A DNA stretch of 64,000 nt. It comes from Pseudogymnoascus destructans (taxonomy: Eukaryota; Ascomycota; Leotiomycetes; Thelebolales; Thelebolaceae). Under the pieces are notes generated by a model. It saw only the letters and a list, made by a program, of their open reading frames with translations. It was not told the DNA's origin and did no database searches. Below, one piece after another: positions 9,935 through 20,059 of the stretch. Within the stretch, counting starts at the first letter, position 1, and every line of letters begins with the position of its first letter. The stretch is taken from the NCBI RefSeq assembly GCF_001641265.1, contig NW_020167542.1, positions 496,001-560,000 of the forward strand. Reading direction: 5' to 3'. The translations under genes and the position numbers were made by a program.

Positions 9935-11790
9935 TGTAATGGTGGGTGCACCAGATGTGAGAATCTAGCCACCCAAGGAAGGGATGATTTTACTAAGACA
10001 ACACACTGTCTTAGGAAAAAGAGCCAAAGGGTCGTAGCTTAGACTATTCCACAACACAGCAATCAGGTGTATGATGTAGTGGAGTGGTTTAGACAAGTTG
10101 TACAAATGTTGAGTCTGAGAACTCAGGGATAAGGGATAAGTCAGAGGTTAGCACCTCACTGACTTTTCAAAAACAAGGAGTAACAAGATCAATGCTTGGA
10201 AGCTTGGAAAAGACGTGGAAGTATGTGATAGTCGATTTACTGTATTGTCTGCTTGCCCTTTTTTCAGGAAAGGGCGATCCTATTTATGCTAAAGTAGTGT
10301 AATTCTCTTATTTTCCAAGACTTTCCATAACTAACCAGGCTTGGTAACTGTAGTCGACATAAGAGAATCCCATAGAACCATCTCCTAGGTTCCTAGCCTA
10401 TAGGAAGTGAAAGGAGGTCCAAGGTCAGAGTACCCCTATAGACAAATTATGTCATAACTTAACCAATCTTGTGGGTAACTAAGGAGCGATGACGTGTAAT
10501 GAATCATAGAGGGTTATAGAAGCTTTTGGAGCTATTGTTCATGTTCCTAGGCCTCTAGTTGATAGAGATATGTCATGTGTAGTATTAGCCCAGTAACTAA
10601 GGAGTGATGCCATGTAATGAATCATAGAGGGTTGTAGAGATATGCTATGTGGTCATATCGGCCCAGTAACCAAGGAGCAATGACATGTAATGAATCATAG
10701 AGGGTTGTAGCAATTGTTGAGTAGTATTGCTCTTGTTGTTGGTGTGACAAGCCAAAATATGTATAGTGACTTGTATGTCATACTGACATTCGTTGCACTC
10801 AGTTTGCTATCAAACTCAAGAGCAAACTTAGAAATCTCCTCCTCAAACCTACAAGTCACCATACATATCTTGGCTTATCACACCAACAACAGAAGCAATA
10901 CTACTCAACGATTGCTGCAAACTCTTCTACTACATCTGTTTATGCTACATACATCACGGCATATCATTTGAACACTCATTGAACAAGTTATTAAGAAAAT
11001 CTCCTCCTTAAGGGGGTGGGCCAATACTACCACATGGCATATCTCTACCAACTAGAGGCCTAGGAACATGAACGATAGCTCTAGAAGCTTCTACAACCCT
11101 CTATGATTCATTACACGTCATCGCTCCTTAGTTACCCACAAGATTGGTTAAGTTATGACATAATTTATCTATAGGTACTCTGACCTTGGACCTCCTTTTC
11201 ACTTCCTATAGGCTAGGAACCCAAGAGATGGTTCTATGGAATTCTCTTACGTTCACTACATGATTAGCAAGCTAGTTGTGGGTCGCACTTGATTTCTAAT
11301 ACATTTACCAAGCCTGGTTAGTCATGGAAAGTCATGGAAAATGAGAGAACTACACTCCTTTGGCATAAATAGGATTGCCCTTTCCTTAAGAAAGGGCAAG
11401 CAGGCAATACAGTAAATCAACTAGCACATACTTCTACGTCTTTTCCAAGCTTCCAAGCATTGATCTTGTTATTCTCTGTTTTTGAAAAGTCAGTGAGGTG
11501 CTAACCTCTGACTTACCCCTGAGTTCCCAGACTCAACATTTGTTGCAACTTGTCTGAACCACTTCACTACATCACACACCTGATTGCTGCGTTGTGGAAT
11601 AGTCTAAGCTACAACCCTTTGGCTCTGTTTCCTAAGACAGTGTGTTGTCTTAGTAAAATCATCCCTTCCTTGGGTGGCTAGATTCTCACATCTGGTGCAC
11701 CCACCATTACATTGTAGGTTTGAGGAGGAGATTTCTAAGTTTGCTCTTGAGTTTGATAGCAAACTGAGTGCAACGAATGTCAGTATGACA
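9935..11790 (-). mobile_element. Solo LTR of the 936-bp chromovirus family, reversed and interrupted by another solo LTR
   Basis: It starts TGTAATGGTGGGTG and ends CAGTATGACA, which are the reverse-complement ends of the LTR family found at 11813-12748. It is flanked by CTAAG on both sides (9930-9934 and 11791-11795), a 5-bp target-site duplication. It is split at 10775/11712 by a plus-strand copy. The part around 10480-10710 differs from the young LTRs: it holds repeated units of the type AACTAAGGAGTGATG...CATGTAATGAATCATAGAGGGTTG. It is therefore an older variant. Confidence 0.85.
10776..11711 (+). mobile_element. Solo LTR (936 bp) inserted in an older LTR
   Basis: It begins TGTCATACTGACATTCG and ends CACCCACCATTACA, exactly as long as the LTRs of the full element. 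It is flanked by the direct repeat TTGTA (10771-10775 and 11712-11716). It differs from the young LTRs at about a dozen sites, nearly all G-to-A or C-to-T. No internal region is present, so it arose by LTR-LTR recombination. Confidence 0.92.
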
Positions 11791-11812
11791 CTAAGGAGTG
11801 ATGATGTGTAAT

Positions 11813-12748
11813 TGTCATACTGACATTCGTTGCACCCAGTTTGCTATCAAACTCAAGAGCAAACTTAGAAATCTCCTCCTCAAACCTACAAGTCACCATA
11901 CATATCTTGGCTTATCACACCAACAACAGAAGCAATACTACTCAACGATTGCTGCAAACTCTTCTACTACATCTGTTTATGCTACATACATCACGGCATA
12001 TCATTTGGACACTCATTGAACAAGTTATTAAGAAAATCTCCTCCTTAAGGGGGTGGGCCAATACTACCACATGGCATATCTCTACCAACTAGAGGCCTAG
12101 GAACATGAACGATAGCTCTAGAAGCTTCTACAACCCTCTATGATTCATTACACGTCATCGCTCCTTAGTTACCCACAAGATTGGTTAAGTTATGACATCA
12201 TTTGTCTATAGGTACTCTGACCTTGGACCTCCTTTTCACTTCCTATAGGCTAGGAACCCAAGAGATGGTTCTATGGGATTCTCTTACGTTCACTACATGA
12301 TTAGCAAGCTAGTTGTGGGTCGCACTTGATTTCTAATACATTTACCAAGCCTGGTTAGTCATGGAAAGTCATGGAAAATAAGAGAACTACACTCCTTTGG
12401 CATAAATAGGATTGCCCTTTCCTTAAGAAAGGGCAAGCAGACAATACAGTAAATCGACTAGCACATACTTCCACGTCTTTTCCAAGCTTCCAAGCATTGA
12501 TCTTGTTATTCTCTGTTTTTGAAAAGTCAGTGAGGTGCTAACCTCTGACTTACCCCTGAGTTCTCAGACTCAACATTTGTTGCAACTTGTCTAAACCACT
12601 TCACCACATCATACACCTGATTGCTGCGTTGTGGAATAGTCTAAGCTACAACCCTTTGGCTCTGTTTCCTAAGACAGTGTGTTGTCTTAGTAAATTCATC
12701 CCTTCCTTGGGTGGCTAGATTCTCATATCTGGTGCACCCACCATTACA
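11813..12748 (+). repeat. 5' LTR
   Basis: It starts TGTCA and ends TTACA. A TATA-like CATAAATA lies at 12401-12408. A hairpin GCCCTTTC-CTTAA-GAAAGGGC covers 12414-12434, and the self-complementary site AAGCAGACAA follows at 12435-12444. If transcription starts there, U3 is about 622 bp and R-U5 about 314 bp. Confidence 0.95.
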
Positions 12749-12800
12749 CCTTGTCTGCTTCAAGCTTCAACTATTTCTATAGCAGCACTTCGATACTACA
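12749..12800 (+). promoter_or_regulatory. Primer-binding site and leader, self-priming type proposed
   Basis: Two bases (CC) after the LTR end, TTGTCTGCTT at 12751-12760 is the exact complement of AAGCAGACAA at 12435-12444 in the LTR. No TGG-type tRNA primer site is visible. Only 40 bases of leader separate this site from the gag-pol start codon. Confidence 0.65.
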
Positions 12801-15800
12801 ATGGAGGACGACCAAGCTCCTACAACTACTGCTGAACAGCAGATGCAACAACTGTTTGCCTTTATACAAACTATAGCAAACAAACTTGAGAATTTGGAAA
12901 ACACCTTTCAAGCCAACACTTCAGCAACACAATCTTCAACTCAGACACATCATACAGAGCTTCCCACAGCTCCTCTGGCTATTTCGAGTACCCCAGGTGC
13001 ACTTCCTAAAGTGCAAACACCAGATTTATACCATGGAGACAGGAGGAAGTTGAAGGGATTTCTTATGCAACTGGACATCTACTTCACCCTCAGGCCTCAT
13101 CAGTTCACCTCAGACATTCAGAAGATCTATTTCGCTGCCAGCTACCTCCGTGGATCTGCATTCAACTTCTTTGAGCCATATCTTAGAAGACTTAGTGGCA
13201 ACAACCAAAATACCACTACACCTTTGATTACCTCTTATGACCAGTTTCAAGAGGAACTTACCAGGACCTTTGGAGACATCAACGAAACTGCTACAGCAGA
13301 AAGAGAGCTACAGAAGCTATGTCAAAAGACCTCTGCTGCTCAGTATACAACAGAATTTAGGAGAATCACTTCTCACTTGACTTGGAATGAAGAAGCCTTA
13401 GTCTTCACTTACTACCAAGGGCTCAAGAGCTCTATTAAGGATGAACTCAGCAAAGAAGAACGCCCTACAACACTTCAAACGCTTATAGAGAAAGCTGTCA
13501 GACTTGATGATAGGCTTTTTGAAAGAAGAAAGGAGAAGAACCAAGACTGGCATCCAACAAGAAATTTCAAAAATTACACCTCTACACCAACTGCTAAGGA
13601 CTCAGCACCTGAACCTATGGACTTAGACGCCTCTATAAAGAGATCTACAGCAAATCCAGCACCTCAGCCTACAGGATACCCTCAAAAACTGAAAAGGGGT
13701 AAACTTACCCCTCAAGAAAGAAAACACAGAATGGACAACAACCTTTGTTTATACTGTGGCAAAGGGGGACACAGAATTCAGGAGTGCTATTCAGCACGGG
13801 GGAGTGCTGATTCAAAACATATAGCAGCCTCAGACACAGTCACAACTGCTATTCCTGAAAAACTTGAAAAATCCCTAGCAGGCACAACTTCAACTGAGAC
13901 TATAACTTCTCCCCTAGACAACAAAGATGTGTCGATGGTGCTTTCTCAGAGTCTCACACATCTGTTAATCCCTATTCAACTCCATTTCAAACAACAGGTG
14001 TTGTCTACAAGGGCTATGATAGACTCAGGGGCAACAGGCAACTTTATATCTCAAGACCTCATCTTGACACACCAGTTACCTACAATTCCCAAACGCACTC
14101 CAGAGTTGCTCCGAGTCATTGATGGAACTCCTATCAGTTCAGGTTCCATTACCTGCAACACCCCAGTACTCAAACTTGAGATTCCCCTAGGAAAATCAAC
14201 ATTTTCAGACACCATCTCTTTAGATGTTATACCAATGAAGTACCCAGTCATCCTAGGTCTTCCATGGCTTCAAAGGCATGATCCAACTATCAATTGGAAG
14301 CATTTATCGCTTGGGTTTAGCTCAAATCCTGAGCTCAATACTGAAAAAACCCTTCAAGCCTCAGTTACCCCTATTCAGGTCCAAGACTCAAACTTGTCCC
14401 AGATCAAGGATTTTGACCAAACTATGGACGATATATCATCTCTGATATGGGTTAAACCTTTCCAACCTGTCCTGGAGATAGCAGCTACTTCAGATTTGGA
14501 GAAATCATCTCAGGAGGTCATTTTGCCTTTAGCATACCAAGACTACCAACATCTTTTTGACAAGGCAAAGGCATCAATTCTGCCAAAGCACCAGCCTTAT
14601 GACCATGAGATACCACTCGCAGAAGGCTCAATGCCTCCCTACGGCCCTATCTACTCTCTATCTGAATTAGAGCTGAAAACTCTCAGAGAATACCTAGATG
14701 AGAACCTTAGTTCTGGCTTTATCAGACCTTCTTCCTCACCAGCAGGAGCTCCCATTCTCTTTGTCAAGAAGAAAGATGGCTCCTTGCGTCTCTGTGTTGA
14801 TTATAGGGGCCTTAATGCAGTCACTGTTAAAAACAGATATGCTTTACCCCTTATCCCTGAGCTCATAGATAGGCTCTCTTCAGCAAGGATCTTTACCAAG
14901 TTAGATCTCAGGGGAGCTTATAACCTGATACGCATCAAGGAAGGTGATGAGTGGAAGACAGCATTCAGAACACGCTATGGTCATTTTGAATACCAGGTAA
15001 TGCCTTTTGGGCTTGCCAATGCACCTGCTTCTTTCCAAGCTCTCATGAATGATATTCTAAGACCTTACTTGGATATCTTTGTTGTTGTCTACTTAGACGA
15101 CATTCTTATATACTCTTTAGACACTCAAGAGCATGTTCTACATGTTAGACAAGTCTTAGAGAAGCTATCTCAAGCACAACTCTTTTGCAAACTTGAGAAA
15201 TGTCTTTTCCATATGTCTCAAGTTGATTTCTTAGGACATAGAATTTCAACAGAAGGCATTCAGATGGACCCTGAAAAGACAAAAGCAGTACAAACGTGGC
15301 CTATTCCTTCCAGCATTAAAGAGGTTCAGTCTTTCCTTGGGTTTGCCAACTATTACAGGAGGTTTATACCAAGATATACATCCTTGGCTTTACCCCTTAC
15401 TCAATTACTTCACAAGGACACTTTGTATCACTGGGATAAGACACAGCAAGATGCTTTCGATGCTCTTAAAGGAGAATTTAAAGAAGGGAAAATGTTACTA
15501 CACTTTAACCCCTTGAAACCTGCCACTCTTGAGACAGATGCCTCAGATTTTGCCATTTCTGGAATCTTATACCAAGCTCCAAAAGACAAACAAGAAGAGC
15601 TACAGCCTGTGGCATTTTACTCAAGAAAGCTATCAGCAGCTGAACAAAACTATCCCATTACAGACAAGGAACTGCTTGCCATAGTATGTTCTCTAAAGCA
15701 TTGGAGATGCTACCTTGAAGGGGCAAACTATCCTATCACTATTTACAGTGACCATTCAAATCTCTTGACCTTTACAACCACTAAACAGCTCAATCGACGA

Positions 15801-17459
15801 CAAGCAAGGTGGTCTGAACAACTAGGAGGTTTTGACTTTGTTATAAAACATGTCTCAGGGGCCAAGAATCAAAGAGCAGATCTCCTCTCAAGAAGACATG
15901 ACTACCAAGATTCTGCTAAAACTAGCAATACAAAGGCTCTGCTAGACTCAGCAAAGCTTATAGCAGCATCTTTAAGCAACCTTAGTACTACAGAGGACTT
16001 AGGGGTAAACTTATCCCCTCAAGACCAAGTTGCCCCCATTACCTCTTCTCAGGAACCAGAGACCTTTAAAGACTATACACCCTCAGCAACACTTCTTAAA
16101 GCATTCAAAGATGCTTACAACCATGATCCCTTTGCGAAAAGAACTTTGGAATACCTCCAGAAGAAAGGTTCCTCTCTTGAGAAAGTTGGACTACAGAATT
16201 TCTCAAAAAATCAGCATGGACTTCTCTTATTCAAGAACTATATCTATGTCCCAAGGGATAAACGATTACAGCTACACCTCCTACAGCAGTTCCATGATGC
16301 TCCAGCTGCAGGGCACTTTGGCTTTGCAAAAACTTATGAACTTCTAACAAGAAAGTTCTACTGGCCTAGTCTAAGGACTACTCTTCAAGACTATATATCT
16401 TCTTGCACTACTTGCAACTTGAACAAGCCTACACGGCAAAAGCCCTATGGCCTCTTGCAGCCTCTACCTATACCAGAACGCCCATGGGACTCCATATCCA
16501 TTGACTTTATAGTCAAGTTGCCTCCTTCTATCCCAAAAGGGGGTGCTACCCCTTATGACTCTATCCTTGTGGTGGTAGAAAGGCTCACAAAAATGGCACA
16601 CTTTGAGCCTTGCAATGAGACTATCACAGCTTCTGAACTTGCGTGGCTATTCCTCAAGGTGGTCTTTAAATATCATGGAATTCCTGGACACTGGATCTCA
16701 GATAGGGGAGCAGTTTTCACTTCAAACTTTTTTAAGGAGTTCTCTAAACTCTTAAACATGGAACAACGCTTCTCTACAGCTTATCACCCTCAAACAGATG
16801 GCCAGACAGAGAGAGTCAACTCTGTACTTGAACAATATCTAAGAATTTATACAAACTATGCTCAAGACAACTGGGCAGATCTTCTCCATCTTGCAGAATT
16901 TGCTTACAACAACACAGTCTCTAACACCACAAAAGAGACACCTTTCTATGCAAACTATGGTTATCACCCTAGGTTTGAAGTGGCAGAACTGAATTGTCCT
17001 GAAAATTTCAAAAACCCTTCTGCTACTGAAAGAATCATCTACCTTAAGGGCCTCCAGGACTATCTCAAGGTTCAAATACAGCGTGCACAAGACGAGCAGG
17101 CTCAGGCCTTTAACAGGGGGGTGGTTGCACCACAATTCAAAGTTGGTGATCAAGTCTTTTTGTCTAGAAGACATATCACAACTACTAGACCTTCAGACAA
17201 ACTTGATACTAAAAGACTTGGACCTTTTAAGATCACAAGGACTATTGGCAAGAATGCTTTCGAGCTTGCATTACCACCTACTTGGACTATCCATAATGTC
17301 TTCCATGCATCTCTCTTGTCTAAGGCACAAGAAAGTTCCTTAAGACCACTTCAGTCTCCTCCACCTCCTGTTCTGATCTTGGATCAACCAGAATATGAAG
17401 TAGAGTCTATCCTTGACAAAAAGACACTTAGAGGTCAGGACTACTTCCTCGTTAAGTGA
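12801..17459 (+). CDS. Gag-Pol polyprotein of the chromovirus, ending at a premature stop in the chromodomain
   Basis: One frame of 1552 residues. It has a Gag domain with a CCHC zinc knuckle (CLYCGKGGHRIQEC, about 315-328), then an aspartic protease with DSGA near 408. Reverse transcriptase carries YLDD at 764-767, and RNase H has LETDASDF near 910. Integrase shows an HHCC segment (about 1165-1210) and a D-D-E core (about 1235, 1300 and 1336), followed by a GPF module (LGPFKI). The chromodomain begins EYEVESILDKK. It stops at TGA 17457-17459 where chromodomains usually carry the conserved Trp of YLVKWKGYP. Past the stop the same frame reads KGYPTSDNTWEP and runs to TAA 17592-17594, just before the 3' LTR. 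All catalytic parts look intact; only the targeting domain is cut. Confidence 0.95.
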   Translation: MEDDQAPTTTAEQQMQQLFAFIQTIANKLENLENTFQANTSATQSSTQTHHTELPTAPLAISSTPGALPKVQTPDLYHGDRRKLKGFLMQLDIYFTLRPHQFTSDIQKIYFAASYLRGSAFNFFEPYLRRLSGNNQNTTTPLITSYDQFQEELTRTFGDINETATAERELQKLCQKTSAAQYTTEFRRITSHLTWNEEALVFTYYQGLKSSIKDELSKEERPTTLQTLIEKAVRLDDRLFERRKEKNQDWHPTRNFKNYTSTPTAKDSAPEPMDLDASIKRSTANPAPQPTGYPQKLKRGKLTPQERKHRMDNNLCLYCGKGGHRIQECYSARGSADSKHIAASDTVTTAIPEKLEKSLAGTTSTETITSPLDNKDVSMVLSQSLTHLLIPIQLHFKQQVLSTRAMIDSGATGNFISQDLILTHQLPTIPKRTPELLRVIDGTPISSGSITCNTPVLKLEIPLGKSTFSDTISLDVIPMKYPVILGLPWLQRHDPTINWKHLSLGFSSNPELNTEKTLQASVTPIQVQDSNLSQIKDFDQTMDDISSLIWVKPFQPVLEIAATSDLEKSSQEVILPLAYQDYQHLFDKAKASILPKHQPYDHEIPLAEGSMPPYGPIYSLSELELKTLREYLDENLSSGFIRPSSSPAGAPILFVKKKDGSLRLCVDYRGLNAVTVKNRYALPLIPELIDRLSSARIFTKLDLRGAYNLIRIKEGDEWKTAFRTRYGHFEYQVMPFGLANAPASFQALMNDILRPYLDIFVVVYLDDILIYSLDTQEHVLHVRQVLEKLSQAQLFCKLEKCLFHMSQVDFLGHRISTEGIQMDPEKTKAVQTWPIPSSIKEVQSFLGFANYYRRFIPRYTSLALPLTQLLHKDTLYHWDKTQQDAFDALKGEFKEGKMLLHFNPLKPATLETDASDFAISGILYQAPKDKQEELQPVAFYSRKLSAAEQNYPITDKELLAIVCSLKHWRCYLEGANYPITIYSDHSNLLTFTTTKQLNRRQARWSEQLGGFDFVIKHVSGAKNQRADLLSRRHDYQDSAKTSNTKALLDSAKLIAASLSNLSTTEDLGVNLSPQDQVAPITSSQEPETFKDYTPSATLLKAFKDAYNHDPFAKRTLEYLQKKGSSLEKVGLQNFSKNQHGLLLFKNYIYVPRDKRLQLHLLQQFHDAPAAGHFGFAKTYELLTRKFYWPSLRTTLQDYISSCTTCNLNKPTRQKPYGLLQPLPIPERPWDSISIDFIVKLPPSIPKGGATPYDSILVVVERLTKMAHFEPCNETITASELAWLFLKVVFKYHGIPGHWISDRGAVFTSNFFKEFSKLLNMEQRFSTAYHPQTDGQTERVNSVLEQYLRIYTNYAQDNWADLLHLAEFAYNNTVSNTTKETPFYANYGYHPRFEVAELNCPENFKNPSATERIIYLKGLQDYLKVQIQRAQDEQAQAFNRGVVAPQFKVGDQVFLSRRHITTTRPSDKLDTKRLGPFKITRTIGKNAFELALPPTWTIHNVFHASLLSKAQESSLRPLQSPPPPVLILDQPEYEVESILDKKTLRGQDYFLVK

Positions 17460-17594
17460 AAAGGCTATCCTACAAGTGACAACACTTGGGAGCCTAAGAG
17501 AAATCTAAAAAATGCATCTAAGCTCATTCTAGAATTTCTTTCTAAGAAAGCCAACTGGCTAAAGGGCAAGCAGACAGCCAACAAACGTCCTTAA
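17460..17594 (+). pseudogene. Remainder of the chromodomain beyond the in-frame stop
   Basis: Forty-four sense codons continue the gag-pol frame after TGA and end at TAA 17592-17594. They contain the rest of the chromodomain (DNTWEP) and a Lys-rich tail. The DNA at 17561-17576 here is identical over 16 bases to 12428-12443 in the LTR. Confidence 0.8.
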
Positions 17595-17602
17595 AAGGGG
17601 GA
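17593..17602 (+). promoter_or_regulatory. Polypurine tract (plus-strand primer)
   Basis: AAAAGGGGGA lies three bases before the first base of the 3' LTR (17606) and overlaps the distal stop codon of the gag-pol frame. Confidence 0.75.
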
Positions 17603-17605
17603 TCA

Positions 17606-18541
17606 TGTCATACTGACATTCGTTGCACTCAGTTTGCTATCAAACTCAAGAGCAAACTTAGAAATCTCCTCCTCAAACCTACAAGTCACCATACATATCT
17701 TGGCTTATCACACCAACAACAGAAGCAATACTACTCAACGATTGCTGCAAACTCTTCTACTACATCTGTTTATGCTACATACATCACGGCATATCATTTG
17801 GACACTCATTGAACAAGTTATTAAGAAAATCTCCTCCTTAAGGGGGTGGGCCAATACTACCACATGGCATATCTCTACCAACTAGAGGCCTAGGAACATG
17901 AACGATAGCTCTAGAAGCTTCTACAACCCTCTATGATTCATTACACGTCATCGCTCCTTAGTTACCCACAAGATTGGTTAAGTTATGACATAATTTGTCT
18001 ATAGGTACTCTGACCTTGGACCTCCTTTTCACTTCCTATAGGCTAGGAACCCAAGAGATGGTTCTATGGGATTCTCTTACGTTCACTACATGATTAGCAA
18101 GCTAGTTGTGGGTCGCACTTGATTTCTAATACATTTACCAAGCCTGGTTAGTCATGGAAAGTCATGGAAAATAAGAGAACTACACTCCTTTGGCATAAAT
18201 AGGATTGCCCTTTCCTTAAGAAAGGGCAAGCAGACAATACAGTAAATCGACTAGCACATACTTCCACGTCTTTTCCAAGCTTCCAAGCATTGATCTTGTT
18301 ATTCTCTGTTTTTGAAAAGTCAGTGAGGTGCTAACCTCTGACTTACCCCTGAGTTCTCAGACTCAACATTTGTTGCAACTTGTCTAAACCACTTCACCAC
18401 ATCATACACCTGATTGCTGCGTTGTGGAATAGTCTAAGCTACAACCCTTTGGCTCTGTTTCCTAAGACAGTGTGTTGTCTTAGTAAATTCATCCCTTCCT
18501 TGGGTGGCTAGATTCTCATATCTGGTGCACCCACCATTACA
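17606..18541 (+). repeat. 3' LTR
   Basis: Same length as the 5' LTR, with two differences seen by eye. Followed by the target duplication GTAAT. Confidence 0.95.
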
Positions 18542-18546
18542 GTAAT

Positions 18547-18773
18547 GAATCATAGAGGGTTGTAGAGATATGCTATGTGGTAATATCGGCCCAGTAACTA
18601 AGGGGCGATGACGTGTAATAAATCATAGAGGGTTGTAGCAATTGTTGAGTAGTATTGCGCTTGTTGTTGGTGTGATAAGCCAAAATATGTATAGTGACTT
18701 ATAGGTTTGAGGAGGAGATTTCTAAGTTTGCTCTTGAGTTTGATAGCAAACTGAGTGCAACGAATGTCAGTAT
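18547..18773 (-). repeat. Remainder of the old reversed LTR that hosts the chromovirus
   Basis: Together with 11791-11812 on the other side of the element and GACA at 19151-19154, this segment reads as the reverse complement of the LTR's first third (…CGAATGTCAGTAT-GACA). It is cut by the full-length element at 11812/18547 and by a second-family LTR at 18773/19151. The left end of this old LTR is not found. Confidence 0.75.
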
Positions 18774-19145
18774 TGTAAGGATGCCTCCGTACCTAGATAC
18801 TCGAAGAACCTGTCTCAGAACTGTTACGGTCACTACAAGCATGAAATCCGATTCGGTGTGGTTTCGAAGCAGTAGAGGATCACATAGCGAGTTACACTAT
18901 AGTGGGGGATGGTAAGGGTGTAGGGTTCAGGGTCGATGCTGACCTGTTGCGGTGGAAGGATCAGGGCTAGGGTTGGGATAACCGAGTCGGGCCCGTTTCG
19001 GGTACTCAAGGAAACAGACTCGACGGGGTTCCCCCTTCATCTTTTTTGTATCCTTCGTAGTAGACCTATAGGATAGCATCCGTTTAGCCTCCTACTCGCA
19101 CTCTCATATGCTATTACTGTGAGCTGGGTGCCCTGTGTCCTTACA
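18774..19145. mobile_element. Solo LTR of a second family, 372 bp
   Basis: It begins TGTAAGGA and ends TCCTTACA, perfect 8-bp inverted ends of TG..CA type. It is flanked by the direct repeat AGTAT (18769-18773 and 19146-19150). Removing it joins CAGTAT to GACA and restores the end of the older LTR, so the borders are secure. There is no long open frame. Its parent element is not in the window and orientation cannot be told. Confidence 0.88.
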
Positions 19146-19154
19146 AGTATGACA

Positions 19155-19651
19155 ACGTGCGCTATAGTGCCAAGGCAGAAGGTCTTCCCTCTGAACCCTG
19201 CACAAGAACGTATATAGTAGGAACGCGGCCCTTAATCGGAAGGGCAGCATTCAGTCTTCATATCAATAGAGGTCCTTACTATGTAACTATCCATAACGTG
19301 ACTTCCCGCTGCCCTGTTCTGCCAAGGCTCTCTTACAATAAGCGACCTCAATTCATATCTGTTGTTGTTCATAAGTCAGGCTCTAAATCCTTGTCTGAAT
19401 CAGGACAGATCATTTCATTAAATTTAAGTCTCTTGCATTTGTTGAAACTGCCTGTTCAAATGCGAAGAGACTAGATGGCTTTAGCAGCCTGACCGACCTT
19501 CGGCTTGACCATTACCTCATGTGGTAATTGCCAAGCCGCCGCGTTACAGCCCAGGCTCAGCTGGCTATAGCGCTTGTAGACCCTAGTAGATAGTTTTAAT
19601 TAGGCCTAATGTAGTGATATAAGATTTCCATACTGCCCCTAAGTGCTGATT
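19155..19651. other. Repeat-island sequence, no gene recognised
   Basis: No convincing coding frame. A short inverted motif occurs at about 19501-19541 (CGGCTTG and CAAGCCG). Confidence 0.4.
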
Positions 19652-20059
19652 GGTATCAACGCTGTGAGGCCTTAATATGAAGCTGCTTGCGACGACGACG
19701 TAGTCGTAGAAGTAGTATACTAGCAGCTATCGTTGCCACCAGCAATTGCAGATATGTAGAAAATGTATGAGATTTGGTATATAGCTTGGTTTGACCATAC
19801 TAGTACTTACCCCTAATGCCTTGCCCATATAAATTTTGCGTGTAGAGTTATTGTCGTGTACAGTCATTGTGGACAAGCACCTTTTGATTATGACAGCGGT
19901 GGAAAAAATTATTACATTATCACAGCCTCAATTCCAGCGTTAGAATGCCAATTCGGAGGCAGCAATTGCTGGTGGCAACGATAGCTGCTAGTATACTACT
20001 TCTACGACTACGTCGTCGTCGCAAGCGGCTTCATATTAAGGCCTCACAGCGTTGATACC
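19652..20059. mobile_element. Foldback/MITE-like element with 98-bp terminal inverted repeats
   Basis: The left arm 19652-19749 (GGTATCAACGCTGTGAGGCC...) is the reverse complement of the right arm 19962-20059 with one mismatch in 98 bases. The core is about 212 bp, AT-rich and non-coding. No clear target duplication is seen. The size, long near-perfect arms and lack of coding capacity fit a MITE or foldback element. Two near-identical arms suggest recent activity or gene conversion between them. Confidence 0.85.

Larger units (their letters stand above)
11813..18541 (+). mobile_element. Nearly complete Ty3-like chromovirus retrotransposon, 6729 bp
   Basis: Two 936-bp LTRs (11813-12748 and 17606-18541) bound one gag-pol frame. 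The 5-bp target duplication GTAAT (11808-11812 and 18542-18546) is perfect. Comparing the LTRs by eye I find two differences (11836 C against 17629 T, 12199 C against 17992 A), so the insertion is young. A purine tract precedes the 3' LTR. The site after the 5' LTR matches the LTR's own transcript rather than an obvious tRNA end. The element sits inside an older reversed LTR of its own family. The single fused frame, integrase with GPF module and C-terminal chromodomain place it among chromoviruses, most likely near the Tf1/sushi group (inference). Confidence 0.95.
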
